Notes: a model not told the origin generated them from the sequence alone. A stretch of DNA of 64,000 bases from Sediminibacterium sp. TEGAF015 (GCF_025997995.1 NZ_AP026683.1:2666501-2730500), one strand, 5' to 3'. Counted from the first letter of the stretch, positions 27,987 to 37,020 are shown. Translations and numbers: made by a program.

Positions 27987-29158
27987 GCGGGATTCTCGGT
28001 CTTGTTTTTTCTTACAAATGATTTGTTCATGAACTTCAGCAAACGAACTTCTTTCTCATTCAGAAAACGCCATTTGCTTCTTTCTACATTTTTCTTGGTA
28101 AGGTTGGCAAACATAACCCTGTCAAGCGCTTTTACATCATAGCCAAGGTGTTCAAATATTCTACGTACAATTCTGTTTCTGCCACTGTGTATTTCAATGC
28201 CAACAACATTTTTTGTTTTGGGATCTGCATATCCTACTGAGTCTGCCGCAACAAATCCGTCTTCTAGCGTAACCCCACTGGCTATCTGATCTAGGTCTTT
28301 TTTAGTAACCGGTTTGTCAAGCGTTACTTCATAAATCTTCTTAACCTCAAAAGAAGGATGTGTTAGCTTCTGTGCAAGTTCTCCATCATTGGTCAACAAT
28401 AAAACACCAGTAGTGTTTCTGTCCAATCTTCCAACCGGATATACTCTTTCAGGTGTGGCGCCTTTTATTAAATCCAACACCGTTTTTCTTCCCTGAGGAT
28501 CATTCGCTGTGGTAATAAAATCCTTGGGTTTGTTTAACAACAGATACACCAGGTTTTTTTGTAGAAAAACGGACTTGCCTTTCACTACAATTTTATCAGA
28601 CTGCGAAACTTTATAGCCAGGTTCAAAAACCTTGTCGCCATTAACTGTTACTTTGCCATCTTTTACCAATTCTGCTGCTTCTCTTCTTCCACACACACCG
28701 GCATGCGCAATGAATTTATTCAATGGCATTGGCTCACTACCAACTGCTTTGGCTTTATAATCTGCATCTCTGGGATTGCCAGGATAGCTTGGTTTTGCCC
28801 CTTTATCTTTTGAAAATTTTTTATCGCCAGTTTTCCCTTCTTTAAAAGCTTTATAGGATCCGCTGGCGGGTCTATCTGCTTTGTTTTCCGAAAAACGGTT
28901 ATGGCTGTTTGTTGTATTTCTACTATTTTCCTTCACAGTTTTACTGGTACGGCTAGCAAATTTATCTGAAGCTTCCGTTTGCTTGGGGCCACTGTAAACT
29001 TCGCCGCGGGCCTGAGCTTTTTTCTTTGCTCTCATTTCTTCGCCGACTGCTCTGGCTTCTGCCTTGATTTTCCTTTTTTCCTGACGAATGGCTTCTTTTA
29101 TAGCTGCCCCTTTTTTCTTTTCAGCAAATTTGCTGAAGTTGTCTGTTCTTTTTTGCAT
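27983..29158 (-). CDS. RluB/RsuA-type pseudouridine synthase with long basic N-terminal extension
   Basis: A 391-residue protein in three parts. Residues 1-145 are a low-complexity, Lys/Arg/Ser/Glu-rich stretch, probably disordered. Residues about 146-195 are an S4 RNA-binding domain (PLNKFIAHAGVCGRREAAELV). The catalytic domain follows with YPVGRLDRNTTGVLLL (Asp246). RluB/RluE/RsuA proteins modify rRNA. Long basic tails on RluB-like enzymes are frequent in this phylum. It starts 62 bases after rlmN, another rRNA modification gene on the same strand, so an rRNA-modification operon rlmN-rluB-rluA-like is plausible. Confidence 0.92.
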   Translation of the reverse strand: MQKRTDNFSKFAEKKKGAAIKEAIRQEKRKIKAEARAVGEEMRAKKKAQARGEVYSGPKQTEASDKFASRTSKTVKENSRNTTNSHNRFSENKADRPASGSYKAFKEGKTGDKKFSKDKGAKPSYPGNPRDADYKAKAVGSEPMPLNKFIAHAGVCGRREAAELVKDGKVTVNGDKVFEPGYKVSQSDKIVVKGKSVFLQKNLVYLLLNKPKDFITTANDPQGRKTVLDLIKGATPERVYPVGRLDRNTTGVLLLTNDGELAQKLTHPSFEVKKIYEVTLDKPVTKKDLDQIASGVTLEDGFVAADSVGYADPKTKNVVGIEIHSGRNRIVRRIFEHLGYDVKALDRVMFANLTKKNVERSKWRFLNEKEVRLLKFMNKSFVRKNKTENPA

Positions 29159-29220
29159 GGTGTTGATTTGCTGTTTTACAACAGGATGAATAAAAATATT
29201 TGAATTAGTTTATCTGGCGC

Positions 29221-30264
29221 TTAGCCTTTGTTTGCCAATTGCCCACAAGCCGCATCAATGTCTTTGCCTCTACTTCGTCTGAGTCTTGCGTTTACTTTGT
29301 TGGCTGCAAGAATGTCCATAAAACGTTGTGTATCTTCTTCGTCAGGTTTAGTGAATTTAAAAGCATCAATGCTATTGTATTCAATAATATTGATCAGGTC
29401 AGCCGGAATTTGTCTGTAAACCTTTGTGAGTTCTTCTGCATCTTTAGCAGAGTCGTTCAGATTTTTAAACAGAATATATTCAAGCGTAATTTCATTTCCA
29501 GTCTTCTTATAAAAATAATTCAATGCTTCAGTGAGAACCTTGATATTGTTGGTTTCATTGATAGGCATGATTTCATTTCTTTTGGCATCGTTGGGGGCGT
29601 GTAAGGAAAGTGCCAGCTTAAATTTAACTTGGTCATCTCCCAACATTCTGATTTGTTTGGCAACTCCTGCTGTAGATACTGTTATTCTTCTGGGACTCAT
29701 GAACAATCCATCTTCTGCTGAAATTCGTTCAATGGCTTTTAAAACATTATTGTAATTCAACAGGGGTTCGCCCATACCCATAAAAACAATATTGGTTAGT
29801 TTTTTTTCAAAAACAGATTCACTTTGCTGATTAATCAGCACCACCTGATCTACAATTTCATCAAAATTCAGATTTCGCTTCCGTTGCATATACCCTGTTG
29901 CACAAAACTTGCAGCTTAAACTGCACCCAATCTGGGAAGAAACACAGGCTGTTTTTCTGTCGTCAGTTGGTATTAATACCCCTTCAATTAGATGTCCGTC
30001 AAAGGTCTTGAATCTGCTTTTAATGGTTCCGTCATTGCTATATTGGGTAGCATCTGTGGTTAAGGCAGGCAAGGAAAAATCTTCTGCCAATCTGGATCTA
30101 AGTGCTTTGCTCAGGTTACTCATTGCTTCGAAGCTATGGGCATGTTTCTGCCAAAGCCATTCCTGTACCTGCTTTAATCTGAACTTTTTCTCGCCAATGC
30201 TGTCGAAGTAGGTTTCCAGGCTTTCCTGGCTCTGGTGGCGAATATTGGGTAACAAAGCACTCAT
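29221..30264 (-). CDS. rlmN: Dual-specificity 23S rRNA/tRNA adenine-C2 methyltransferase
   Basis: Radical-SAM enzyme that methylates A2503 of 23S rRNA and A37 of some tRNAs. The 347-residue protein has the cluster motif C114-x3-C118-x2-C121 (GCSLSCKFCATGY), the two catalytic cysteines expected of RlmN (Cys107 in KTACVSSQ and Cys340 in DAACGQL), and the SAM-binding MGMGEPLLNYNNV. The frame is open from a start at 30297, but the ATG at 30264 lies exactly 4 bases behind a TATCTTTG box, so the shorter form is right. It is divergent from the thiolase gene. Confidence 0.96.
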   Translation of the reverse strand: MSALLPNIRHQSQESLETYFDSIGEKKFRLKQVQEWLWQKHAHSFEAMSNLSKALRSRLAEDFSLPALTTDATQYSNDGTIKSRFKTFDGHLIEGVLIPTDDRKTACVSSQIGCSLSCKFCATGYMQRKRNLNFDEIVDQVVLINQQSESVFEKKLTNIVFMGMGEPLLNYNNVLKAIERISAEDGLFMSPRRITVSTAGVAKQIRMLGDDQVKFKLALSLHAPNDAKRNEIMPINETNNIKVLTEALNYFYKKTGNEITLEYILFKNLNDSAKDAEELTKVYRQIPADLINIIEYNSIDAFKFTKPDEEDTQRFMDILAANKVNARLRRSRGKDIDAACGQLANKG

Positions 30265-30268
30265 TCTG

Positions 30269-30276
30269 CAAAGATA
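30269..30276 (-). promoter_or_regulatory. -7 box TATCTTTG four bases before rlmN (leaderless-type)
   Basis: On the minus strand TATCTTTG is followed by CAGA and then the rlmN ATG. If the start of transcription lies about 4 bases after the box, as for Bacteroidota -7 elements, the mRNA has essentially no leader. The box decides the rlmN start. Confidence 0.55.
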
Positions 30277-30306
30277 ACTTATATCTTGCAGCCTCAATTA
30301 TATTCT

Positions 30307-31506
30307 ATGATTAGCGCTTGTTATGTGATTGATGCAGTAAGGACGCCAATTGGGAGATTCGGTGGAAAATTAAGCTCTGTAAGACCAGATGATATGCTGG
30401 CTACAGTTATCAGAGCCTTAATAGAACGCAATCCGGAAGTGGATCCCAACGCCATTGAAGATGTAATTGCCGGAGCGGCCAATCAGGCGGGGGAGGATAA
30501 TCGCAATGTGGCCAGAATGGCCGCACTATTGGCAGGTTTGCCAACTTCAGTAGCTGGTTCAACTGTAAATAGACTCTGTGCCAGTGGGTTACAGGCAATA
30601 ATGGATGCTTCCCGGGCCATTCAATGCGGTGATGGACTTTTTTATATTGCAGGTGGGGTAGAAAGTATGACCAGGGCGCCATTTGTACTGGCGAAAGCCG
30701 ATAGTCCCTGGAGCAGAAAGCTGGAAACATATGACACCAGTTTTGGATGGCGCTTTATTAATCCAGCTTTATCGGAAAAATACCATCCTTATACCATGGG
30801 TGAAACAGCGGAAAATGTAGCCAGAACCTGGAAAATATCCAGGGAAGCGCAGGACGCTTTTGCCTTGCAGTCTCAGGAAAAATATTTTGCTGCTGAAGCT
30901 GCTGGTAAATGGAATGATGAATTAGTTGCGGTTGAAATGCTGGAAGACAGAATGGTAAGCTGGGTGAATAAAGACGAACATCCCAGAAAAACCAGCATGG
31001 AAAAATTAGCTGCTTTAAAACCAGCATTCATTAAAGATGGAACTGTAACCGCTGGGAATGCATCCGGTATTAATGATGGAGCGGCTGCGGTATTGCTGGC
31101 CAGTGAAGAAGCTGTCAAATTATTCAACTTAAACCCTATTGCTAAAATAACGAGTATGGCCGTAGCTGGAGTAGATCCTGCTATCATGGGGATCGGTCCG
31201 GTACCAGCTACCCAAAAAGCATTGAAGCGGGCAGGGCTTGGCATAAACGAAATTGGACTGGTTGAACTGAATGAGGCTTTTGCTTCTCAAAGCCTTGCCT
31301 GTATGCAGGACCTTGCGCTGGATCCTTCGTTGGTGAATGTAAATGGCGGTGCCATTGCGTTGGGACATCCATTGGGTTGTTCCGGTGCCCGCATTTCGGC
31401 AACCCTGATCCACCAGATGTTCAGGAGCAAAACCAAATATGGATTGGCTACCATGTGTGTGGGAGTAGGACAGGGGGCAGCTATCATTTATGAAGGGATG
31501 CAATAG
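30307..31506 (+). CDS. Thiolase (3-oxoadipyl-CoA thiolase or acetyl-CoA acyltransferase)
   Basis: Cleaves or condenses 3-oxoacyl-CoA with CoA. The 399-residue protein has the nucleophile Cys91 in [12 protein letters not shown], the [13 protein letters not shown] motif, NEAFASQS, the [11 protein letters not shown] histidine motif and the second Cys in [10 protein letters not shown]. The sequence between (for example [11 protein letters not shown]) looks like the PaaJ/PcaF group of aromatic-compound degradation, but no other paa or pca genes are near, so the substrate is open. I use the ATG at 30307; the earlier frame start at 30286 would lie in the shared promoter region with rlmN. Confidence 0.9.
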   Translation: MISACYVIDAVRTPIGRFGGKLSSVRPDDMLATVIRALIERNPEVDPNAIEDVIAGAANQAGEDNRNVARMAALLAGLPTSVAGSTVNRLCASGLQAIMDASRAIQCGDGLFYIAGGVESMTRAPFVLAKADSPWSRKLETYDTSFGWRFINPALSEKYHPYTMGETAENVARTWKISREAQDAFALQSQEKYFAAEAAGKWNDELVAVEMLEDRMVSWVNKDEHPRKTSMEKLAALKPAFIKDGTVTAGNASGINDGAAAVLLASEEAVKLFNLNPIAKITSMAVAGVDPAIMGIGPVPATQKALKRAGLGINEIGLVELNEAFASQSLACMQDLALDPSLVNVNGGAIALGHPLGCSGARISATLIHQMFRSKTKYGLATMCVGVGQGAAIIYEGMQ

Positions 31507-31601
31507 TTTTCTTAAATAGGAACACGCATAGTTGATTTAAAATTTACATAAAAGGTATTCCGTTTATAACCGAATTGATTAATTTGTTCAAAATTATTGA
31601 A

Positions 31602-31994
31602 ATGAAAAAGCTAATTGTACTTGTATTAATGCTGGTAGGATTTACAACAGCTACCAACGCACAAACAACTCCAACTGACACAACTGTTAATCAACTATTA
31701 GGCAAGTATAAATTTGCTGAAGGAAGTCCTGTTGCGGAAGTAACTGTGGTGCTAGAAAATGGGGCATTGATGATGAACTCTGCTGCCGGAGCTTCTCCAC
31801 TAGAAAAGTCAGGTGAAGATGTATATATCATTACACAATTCCAGGGTACAGCAAAATTTACCCGCAATGAAAACAAAGTAGTTACCGGTGTTACTATTTT
31901 GGCAATGGGATACGAGTTAGTTGGAACCAAAGAGCCAGCTTCTAAAACATTTGCATTTAGAATAGTTGCGAAGCCAATTCAGTTTGTGAAATAG
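31602..31994 (+). CDS. Small exported protein, DUF3471-like
   Basis: A 130-residue protein with a signal peptide (MKKLIVLVLMLVGFTTATNAQ). The mature part is a single small beta-rich domain: LLGKYKFAEGSPVAEVTVVLENGALMM followed by VYIITQFQGTAKFTRNENKVVTGVTI. This pattern resembles the DUF3471 domain found behind serine beta-lactamase-like proteins, but the match is by eye. Its last 38 bases overlap the 3' end of hisS on the other strand. Confidence 0.75.
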   Translation: MKKLIVLVLMLVGFTTATNAQTTPTDTTVNQLLGKYKFAEGSPVAEVTVVLENGALMMNSAAGASPLEKSGEDVYIITQFQGTAKFTRNENKVVTGVTILAMGYELVGTKEPASKTFAFRIVAKPIQFVK

Positions 31995-33324
31995 TTTTTT
32001 GCTCTCCGCTCATAATATTTTTCAGAATACAGGTCCCTTCTGTTAATTCGGTGCTGCCGATAATAACAACATGAGGGACTTGTTTTTTTTCTGCATATTT
32101 AAATTGCTTATCAAACTTGGCAGTTTCATGATACAGTTCGCAGGCAATTCCTCTGTCTCTTAAATCCTGCATGATTTCAAAAGCTTTTTTTGATTCAGCG
32201 GTTCCTAAATTAAAGAACAATACTTTGGTGCCTTTTTGAACCGCTTCAGGAAAGAGTTGCAATTCTTCCAGTACATCATAAATACGATCAACTCCAAAGC
32301 TAATACCTACGCCAGGTACATTGGATACACCAAATAAACCGGTAAGGTCATCATAACGGCCGCCCCCGCCAATGCTGCCCATTTGCGCACCAATAGCTTT
32401 GATTTCGAAAATGGTGCCTGTATAGTAATTCAGACCTCGTGCTAAAGTAAAATCAACAATAACCTGTGCGCGATTTTTAGTGGGGTGATTGGCTAAAATA
32501 TATTCCAGTTCTTCAATGCCTTTCAACGCAGTTGCGTTTTCCTGCATCAGGTTTTTTAATTGACTGATTCTTTCCGTATTGCTTCCTTCAATGGATAAGT
32601 ATTTTTCAATAATGGCAATTTGCTCAGTAGAAATTTCTCTGGTAGCCAATTCTTCTTTTACTTTTTCCAACCCAATTTTATCCAGCTTGTCAATGGCAAC
32701 GGTAATAGGCACCATTACTTGAAGACCACCGCAAAGCTCTGCCAGACCTGCTAAAATTTTTCTGTTATTAATTCTGATTTCAACAGGTAGGTTCAGCTTT
32801 TCAAATGCTGTTGCATAAATAGAAGTTAATTCTAGTTCATTCAGCAAACTATTACTGCCCACTACATCGGCATCACACTGATAAAACTCTCTGTATCTTC
32901 CTTTTTGTGGACGATCGGCTCTCCATACTGGTTGTATCTGGTATCTTTTATACGGTAAGGTCAGCTGTCCATAATTCATAGCCACATAGCGAGCAAAGGG
33001 AATGGTCAGGTCGTAACGCAACGCGCGCTCTGTAATCCCCTTGGTATTTTTTCCTTCCAGTACTTTCTGGAAATCAGCGGTAATCTGGGCATGTTTGGCA
33101 GGATTGTCCAATCCATTGTTCAGGATTTTGAAAATCAATTTATCACCTTCCTCTCCATATTTACCCATCAGGGTATCCAGATTTTCCATAGCAGGTGTTT
33201 CAAGTGGCTGAAAACCATAGAGTTCAAATACAGAGCGTATGGTATTGAATATATAAGTACGCTTCTGTACGGTTATTGCATTAAAATCTCTTGTGCCCTG
33301 TGGTATGCCTGCTTTGTTGCTCAT
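31957..33324 (-). CDS. hisS: Histidyl-tRNA synthetase
   Basis: Charges tRNA-His. The 455-residue class II synthetase has motif 1 (YGFQPLETPAMENL), motif 2 (RADRPQKGRYREFYQCDADVVG), the histidine-specific ARGLNYYTG and motif 3 (GVGISFGVDRIYDVLEEL), with the anticodon-binding domain at the end. The frame is open further to 33417, but the ATG at 33324 (MSNKAGIPQGTRDF) lies 6 bases behind a TAATTTTG box, which settles the start. It is convergent with the small exported protein and overlaps it by 38 bases. Confidence 0.97.
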   Translation of the reverse strand: MSNKAGIPQGTRDFNAITVQKRTYIFNTIRSVFELYGFQPLETPAMENLDTLMGKYGEEGDKLIFKILNNGLDNPAKHAQITADFQKVLEGKNTKGITERALRYDLTIPFARYVAMNYGQLTLPYKRYQIQPVWRADRPQKGRYREFYQCDADVVGSNSLLNELELTSIYATAFEKLNLPVEIRINNRKILAGLAELCGGLQVMVPITVAIDKLDKIGLEKVKEELATREISTEQIAIIEKYLSIEGSNTERISQLKNLMQENATALKGIEELEYILANHPTKNRAQVIVDFTLARGLNYYTGTIFEIKAIGAQMGSIGGGGRYDDLTGLFGVSNVPGVGISFGVDRIYDVLEELQLFPEAVQKGTKVLFFNLGTAESKKAFEIMQDLRDRGIACELYHETAKFDKQFKYAEKKQVPHVVIIGSTELTEGTCILKNIMSGEQKTISQTELASQLF

Positions 33325-33330
33325 AGGCCG

Positions 33331-33338
33331 CAAAATTA
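33331..33338 (-). promoter_or_regulatory. -7 box TAATTTTG six bases before hisS
   Basis: On the minus strand TAATTTTG matches TAnnTTTG exactly and ends 6 bases before the hisS ATG, predicting a leader of about 2 bases. This site rules out the longer hisS reading frame as the translated form. Confidence 0.5.
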
Positions 33339-33358
33339 TAGTATTGTCATTTAAATTA

Positions 33359-33376
33359 GCAGGACCAGTTTCCTGC
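33359..33376. other. Inverted repeat between hisS and the gene at 33531
   Basis: GCAGGA-CCAGTT-TCCTGC: 6-bp arms with a 6-base loop, upstream of the hisS promoter box. The rest of the gap (33325-33530) is AT-rich with no other feature I can support. It may be an operator or a chance hairpin. Confidence 0.28.
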
Positions 33377-33530
33377 AAATGGGGATTCCCTTTCGATAAA
33401 TATGTAAATAAGTTCACAACTAACGGTCATTAGTTTATTGCCAATTCACCGAAAGTTTTTTATGGAATTTTAATTTTAGCGCATCTCACGTAAAATATTT
33501 ACTAAATTGCCCATCCCGTAAAGTGATTGT

Positions 33531-33764
33531 ATGGAAAATACTTACAGAGAGAGAAACCAGAAACGGTATAGTGTCTTCAGAAGGATCTATGATATTTCGA
33601 TGGCAACTTTATTTCTGGGTGTAGGACTTGCAGTATTCTTCATAGAAAAGCTGGGTATGGATCTGGTGTTTACGGCAGAACCGCTTTATCGTAATTTATT
33701 CGGTAGCATTTGTGTTTTGTATGGAGCATTCAGATTATACAGAGGCGTAAAGCAAGAGTATTAA
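33531..33764 (+). CDS. Small two-segment membrane protein of unknown function
   Basis: A 77-residue protein with a charged N-terminus (ENTYRERNQKRYSVFRRI), a transmembrane segment at about residues 24-40 (ATLFLGVGLAVFFIEK) and a second at about 52-66 (LFGSICVLYGAFRLY). I recognise no family. Its TAA overlaps an in-frame ATG of the next gene (TAATG), so it is coupled with the PstS-like lipoprotein gene and probably works with it at the membrane. Confidence 0.78.
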   Translation: MENTYRERNQKRYSVFRRIYDISMATLFLGVGLAVFFIEKLGMDLVFTAEPLYRNLFGSICVLYGAFRLYRGVKQEY

Positions 33765-33765
33765 T

Positions 33766-33774
33766 GGAGGAGGG
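33766..33774 (+). promoter_or_regulatory. Strong Shine-Dalgarno sequence before the PstS-like gene
   Basis: GGAGGAGGG ends 1-2 bases before the ATG at 33776, with its GGAGG core about 5 bases upstream. Such a strong site is unusual in this window and decides the start. Confidence 0.55.
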
Positions 33775-33775
33775 T

Positions 33776-34693
33776 ATGAAGAGATATAGATTGTTTGCTT
33801 GGTCACTGATTTTTTTGCTCTTTGTTTCTTGTGATTCAAAAGAATCAAAAAATGCTTTTCAGGATACAACAGAAGAAGGAACCATTTACATTAGTGTAGA
33901 TGAAAGCTTTAAGCCTGTAATTGAAGAGCAATTAAGAGTTCATCAATCCTCTTTCCCTAAAGCCAATATTGTAGTTTCCTACAAATCAGAAGCGGACTGT
34001 TTCAGAGATTTACAAAAGGACAGCACGCGCATGATTATTGTAGCAAGAGGCCTTAATGAGAAAGAAGCTGAGTTTTATAAATCTGCTTTATCTTACCAAC
34101 CTCAGTATGCGGAATTGGCATACGATGCAGTTGCATTGATTGTAAATAATAATGCCAGCGATAGCATATTTACTTTTAATGATGTAAAAGATATATTAAG
34201 TGGAAAGCATAAAATCACAGCGGTGATGGATGGAAAATCTGCTACCAGTACAGTTCGCTATTTAAAAGACAGTGTGTTAAAAGGCGGTTCTTTTGGGGCA
34301 AACGTTGTAGCAGCGAATAATAGTCAGGAAGTGATTGATATAGTTACTTCTCGAAAAGATGTAATTGGTTTTGTAGGCCTAAGCTGGATAGGTGATGTAT
34401 ATGATAACCAACAACAATCTTATCTGAAGAAGATAAGATTGGCAAGAGTTGAATGTACCGCTTGTTTAGAAAAAGGAATTTTTGCAAAGCCTTCTCAATC
34501 AACCATAACTTATGGTCAGTACCCTCTGGCACGACCTTTGATTTATGTATTGAAAGAGAACCATGCAGGACTCGGTACAGGCTTTATGAATTTCATGAGT
34601 CTGGAAAGAGGACAGTTGATTTTCAGAAGATCTTTTTTAGCTCCGGCTAAAATGGCTTTTCATAAAAGGAATAGTAGTATAAACAACGAATAA
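33776..34693 (+). CDS. PstS-like substrate-binding lipoprotein
   Basis: A 305-residue protein with a lipoprotein signal: LIFLLFVSCD, lipidated at Cys19. The body has the layout of a PstS-type periplasmic binding protein: an opening strand TIYISVDESFKPVIEEQ, YDAVALIVNNNASDS, FTFNDVKDILSGK, and near the end YPLARPLIYVLKENH. No ABC permease or ATPase is near, so phosphate uptake is doubtful. In Bacteroidota I recall such proteins next to ExbB/ExbD/TonB genes. The start at 33776 is chosen over 33764 because of the GGAGGAGG just before it. Confidence 0.85.
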   Translation: MKRYRLFAWSLIFLLFVSCDSKESKNAFQDTTEEGTIYISVDESFKPVIEEQLRVHQSSFPKANIVVSYKSEADCFRDLQKDSTRMIIVARGLNEKEAEFYKSALSYQPQYAELAYDAVALIVNNNASDSIFTFNDVKDILSGKHKITAVMDGKSATSTVRYLKDSVLKGGSFGANVVAANNSQEVIDIVTSRKDVIGFVGLSWIGDVYDNQQQSYLKKIRLARVECTACLEKGIFAKPSQSTITYGQYPLARPLIYVLKENHAGLGTGFMNFMSLERGQLIFRRSFLAPAKMAFHKRNSSINNE

Positions 34694-34718
34694 CAAAACA
34701 ACTATAAAAAGAGAGAAC

Positions 34719-36518
34719 ATGAAGAAGACCGTTGCTTTGATGTTTGCAGCTGTATTTGCCGTACAATGCTTAACGGCTCAAATTGCCGAAGGCATTAAGC
34801 TGTTGCATTACGAAAAAAACAAAAGTGCAAAAGAAGTACTGCAGAAAAACTATGATGCAAATGCTAAAGATCCTCAGGCCATTTATTGGTTAGGTCAGGC
34901 GCATTTGGCTGGTAATGGAATTGAAGTTACCAAAGAAGATGTTGCTGCTGCAAAAGCGTTGTATCAGAAAGGTTTGCAGGAATTGGGCAGCGATGCCTGG
35001 TTGCTGGTAGGTATGGGACATGTTGAGTTGAGAGAAGGTGGAGACCTTAATTCAGCGAAACAAAAGTTTGAACAGGCCATTACTGCAACAACTGAAACAA
35101 GAGGTAAAAACAAAGGAAAGCCTAATCCAGCTATCTTAACTGCTATTGGTCGTGCCAATGCGGATGGAGACAGCAAGATGGGAGATCCTGTATATGGTAT
35201 TGATAAATTAAAGCAGGCAGGTGCATTGGATTTAACCAATCCTGATATCTATATCTATATGGGTATCAGCTATCAGAAAATGGGTGGTGAAAATGGTGGA
35301 GAAGCCGTGAAAGCTTATACAGAAGCCATTGCACGTGATCCTAAAAATGCGTTGGCCATGTTTAGAATTGGCTTAATCTATAGAAGCCAAAACAATGAAG
35401 AATTGTTTAATCAGTATTTTGATAACGCAAAAACTGCTGATGCAGGTTTTCCTCCGGTATACTATGCTTTGTATCAGTACTATTCTGAGAGAGATGTAAC
35501 CAAGGCAAAGGAATACTTAGATCAGTATGTTCGCACTGCAGATAAGGATTCAAGAAATGAATTGTACCAGGCAGATTATTTATTCCGTGCAGGTAAATAC
35601 GATGAGTCTTTAGCAAAAGCCAAAGAGTTAGATGCAGCGGTAGGACTAAAAGCTGTTCCTAGATTAGGAGTTGTATATGCATTCAATTATTTAAGAAAAG
35701 GCGACTCTTTAACTGCTAAGAAATACATTGAAGAATTTTTGAACTCAGCACCTGCTTCAGAAATTCAGGCTTCCGATTATAAATTAGGAGTTGAAGTGGT
35801 AACTAAGTTTCCTGGAAACGAATCAACTGCCTTAACCTATGTAGATAAAGCTTTACAGGCAGATACTTTAAAAGCCAATCAAATTGCTTTTATCAATACT
35901 GCTGCTGATATGTTGGGTAAAGCAAAAGCATACCAAGCTCAGTTAAATTTAATGAAGCGTGGAATGTTGATGAAGGGCGAGTTAGCAGAGGTTGATCATT
36001 ACAAACTAACTTCTTCTGCTTTTAATGCAAAAGCATACGATCAAGTAATTGAATTTGCTAAGCCTTACATGGCAGCATACCCTGATAAGCCTCAGCCGTA
36101 CAGTTTCTTCAAGAGAGCTGCAATGGCAAATGGTAAGGATACTGCAAAAATCATTGAAAATTTAAATTATCTAGATTCTGTTTACGCTAAAGTAGATTTA
36201 GAAAAGCACAGAAAGACTATTTTCTTAGATGAATACTTTAAGATTAACTATTATGTGAATCTTTTCAACGAAATCAAAAAGCGTCCTGATTTCAAAGTCA
36301 CTACCAAGGGTGAAAAATCTCCTGCAGTAGAAGAGTTCTTGGCGGTTTGTCAAAAAGCCATTGAAGTGGCAGACAAAATGTTAGCCCTTTACCCAACTGC
36401 CGGAGAAGAAAATAACAAATTTGCCCAGGATGTAAAAGCAACCATTCAGAAAAACATTGATTATTACTCCAATCCAACAGGAAAAGGTGGCGCTTCAGGT
36501 GCTAAAACCGGCAGCTAA
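34719..36518 (+). CDS. Exported tetratricopeptide-repeat protein
   Basis: A 599-residue protein with a signal peptide (ending CLTAQ). TPR-like helical pairs run through most of the length, for example DPQAIYWLGQAHLAG near residues 52-66, PDIYIYMGISYQKMGG near 180 and PKNALAMFRIGLIYRSQ near 212. The C-terminus is Gly/Ser-rich. It lies 25 bases behind the PstS-like gene, and a terminator follows, closing a three-gene operon. TPR proteins scaffold complexes; the partner may be the lipoprotein or a TonB-type system, which is an inference from gene order in relatives. Confidence 0.86.
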   Translation: MKKTVALMFAAVFAVQCLTAQIAEGIKLLHYEKNKSAKEVLQKNYDANAKDPQAIYWLGQAHLAGNGIEVTKEDVAAAKALYQKGLQELGSDAWLLVGMGHVELREGGDLNSAKQKFEQAITATTETRGKNKGKPNPAILTAIGRANADGDSKMGDPVYGIDKLKQAGALDLTNPDIYIYMGISYQKMGGENGGEAVKAYTEAIARDPKNALAMFRIGLIYRSQNNEELFNQYFDNAKTADAGFPPVYYALYQYYSERDVTKAKEYLDQYVRTADKDSRNELYQADYLFRAGKYDESLAKAKELDAAVGLKAVPRLGVVYAFNYLRKGDSLTAKKYIEEFLNSAPASEIQASDYKLGVEVVTKFPGNESTALTYVDKALQADTLKANQIAFINTAADMLGKAKAYQAQLNLMKRGMLMKGELAEVDHYKLTSSAFNAKAYDQVIEFAKPYMAAYPDKPQPYSFFKRAAMANGKDTAKIIENLNYLDSVYAKVDLEKHRKTIFLDEYFKINYYVNLFNEIKKRPDFKVTTKGEKSPAVEEFLAVCQKAIEVADKMLALYPTAGEENNKFAQDVKATIQKNIDYYSNPTGKGGASGAKTGS

Positions 36519-36544
36519 GTCGCTAGTTTAAAATTAACGTAAAG

Positions 36545-36577
36545 AAAAAGCTCCTCAAATTGAGGAGTTTTTCTTTT
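36545..36577 (+). terminator. Intrinsic terminator between the TPR gene and nuoA
   Basis: CTCCTCA-AAT-TGAGGAG is a 7-bp stem followed by TTTTTCTTTT and preceded by an A-rich stretch. It separates the TPR operon from the nuo operon. Confidence 0.85.
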
Positions 36578-36593
36578 ATATGCTTTACAAGCG

Positions 36594-36601
36594 TATTTTT
36601 G
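36594..36601 (+). promoter_or_regulatory. -7 box TATTTTTG for the nuo operon
   Basis: Exact TAnnTTTG match, 17 bases before the nuoA ATG at 36619 and just after the terminator. It lies inside the longer open frame that begins at 36580, so it favours the shorter NuoA. Confidence 0.52.
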
Positions 36602-36618
36602 CGGACTTAAAGCGCACT

Positions 36619-37020
36619 ATGGAACCATTATTTACTCTGATTGACGCAAGTTCAAGCAATTCTGCTTCCAATTATCTGCCTATTGCCATTCAATTGATTT
36701 TTGCTGCAGGTTTTGTAGCAACCATGATTGGTATCTCATCCTGGGTTGGACCCAAGCGTAAAACCGCCGATAAGCTGGAGAATTTTACCAGTGGTATCGA
36801 ATCTCATGGTAATGCTCGCCAGCCCATGGCCATTAAGTACTTTCTAGTGGCTATTCTTTTCGTTTTATTTGACGTGGAAGTGATTTTCTTTTATCCTTAT
36901 GCAGTAAACTTCAGAGAATTGGGATGGAATGGGTTTCTTGCAGTAGTAATGTTTGTAGGATTTTTCCTGATCGGATTTACCTACATCATTAAAAAAGGTG
37001 CTTTGGAGTGGGAAGACTAA
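36619..37020 (+). CDS. nuoA: NADH-quinone oxidoreductase subunit A
   Basis: Small membrane subunit of complex I. The 133-residue protein has three hydrophobic segments and the conserved loop YKTADKLE-like region as KRKTADKLENFTSGIE, then FDVEVIFFYPYAVNF in the second segment. It is the first gene of a 14-gene nuo operon on the plus strand. The ATG at 36619 (MEPLFTLID) is preferred over 36580 because the promoter box lies between them. Confidence 0.94.
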   Translation: MEPLFTLIDASSSNSASNYLPIAIQLIFAAGFVATMIGISSWVGPKRKTADKLENFTSGIESHGNARQPMAIKYFLVAILFVLFDVEVIFFYPYAVNFRELGWNGFLAVVMFVGFFLIGFTYIIKKGALEWED

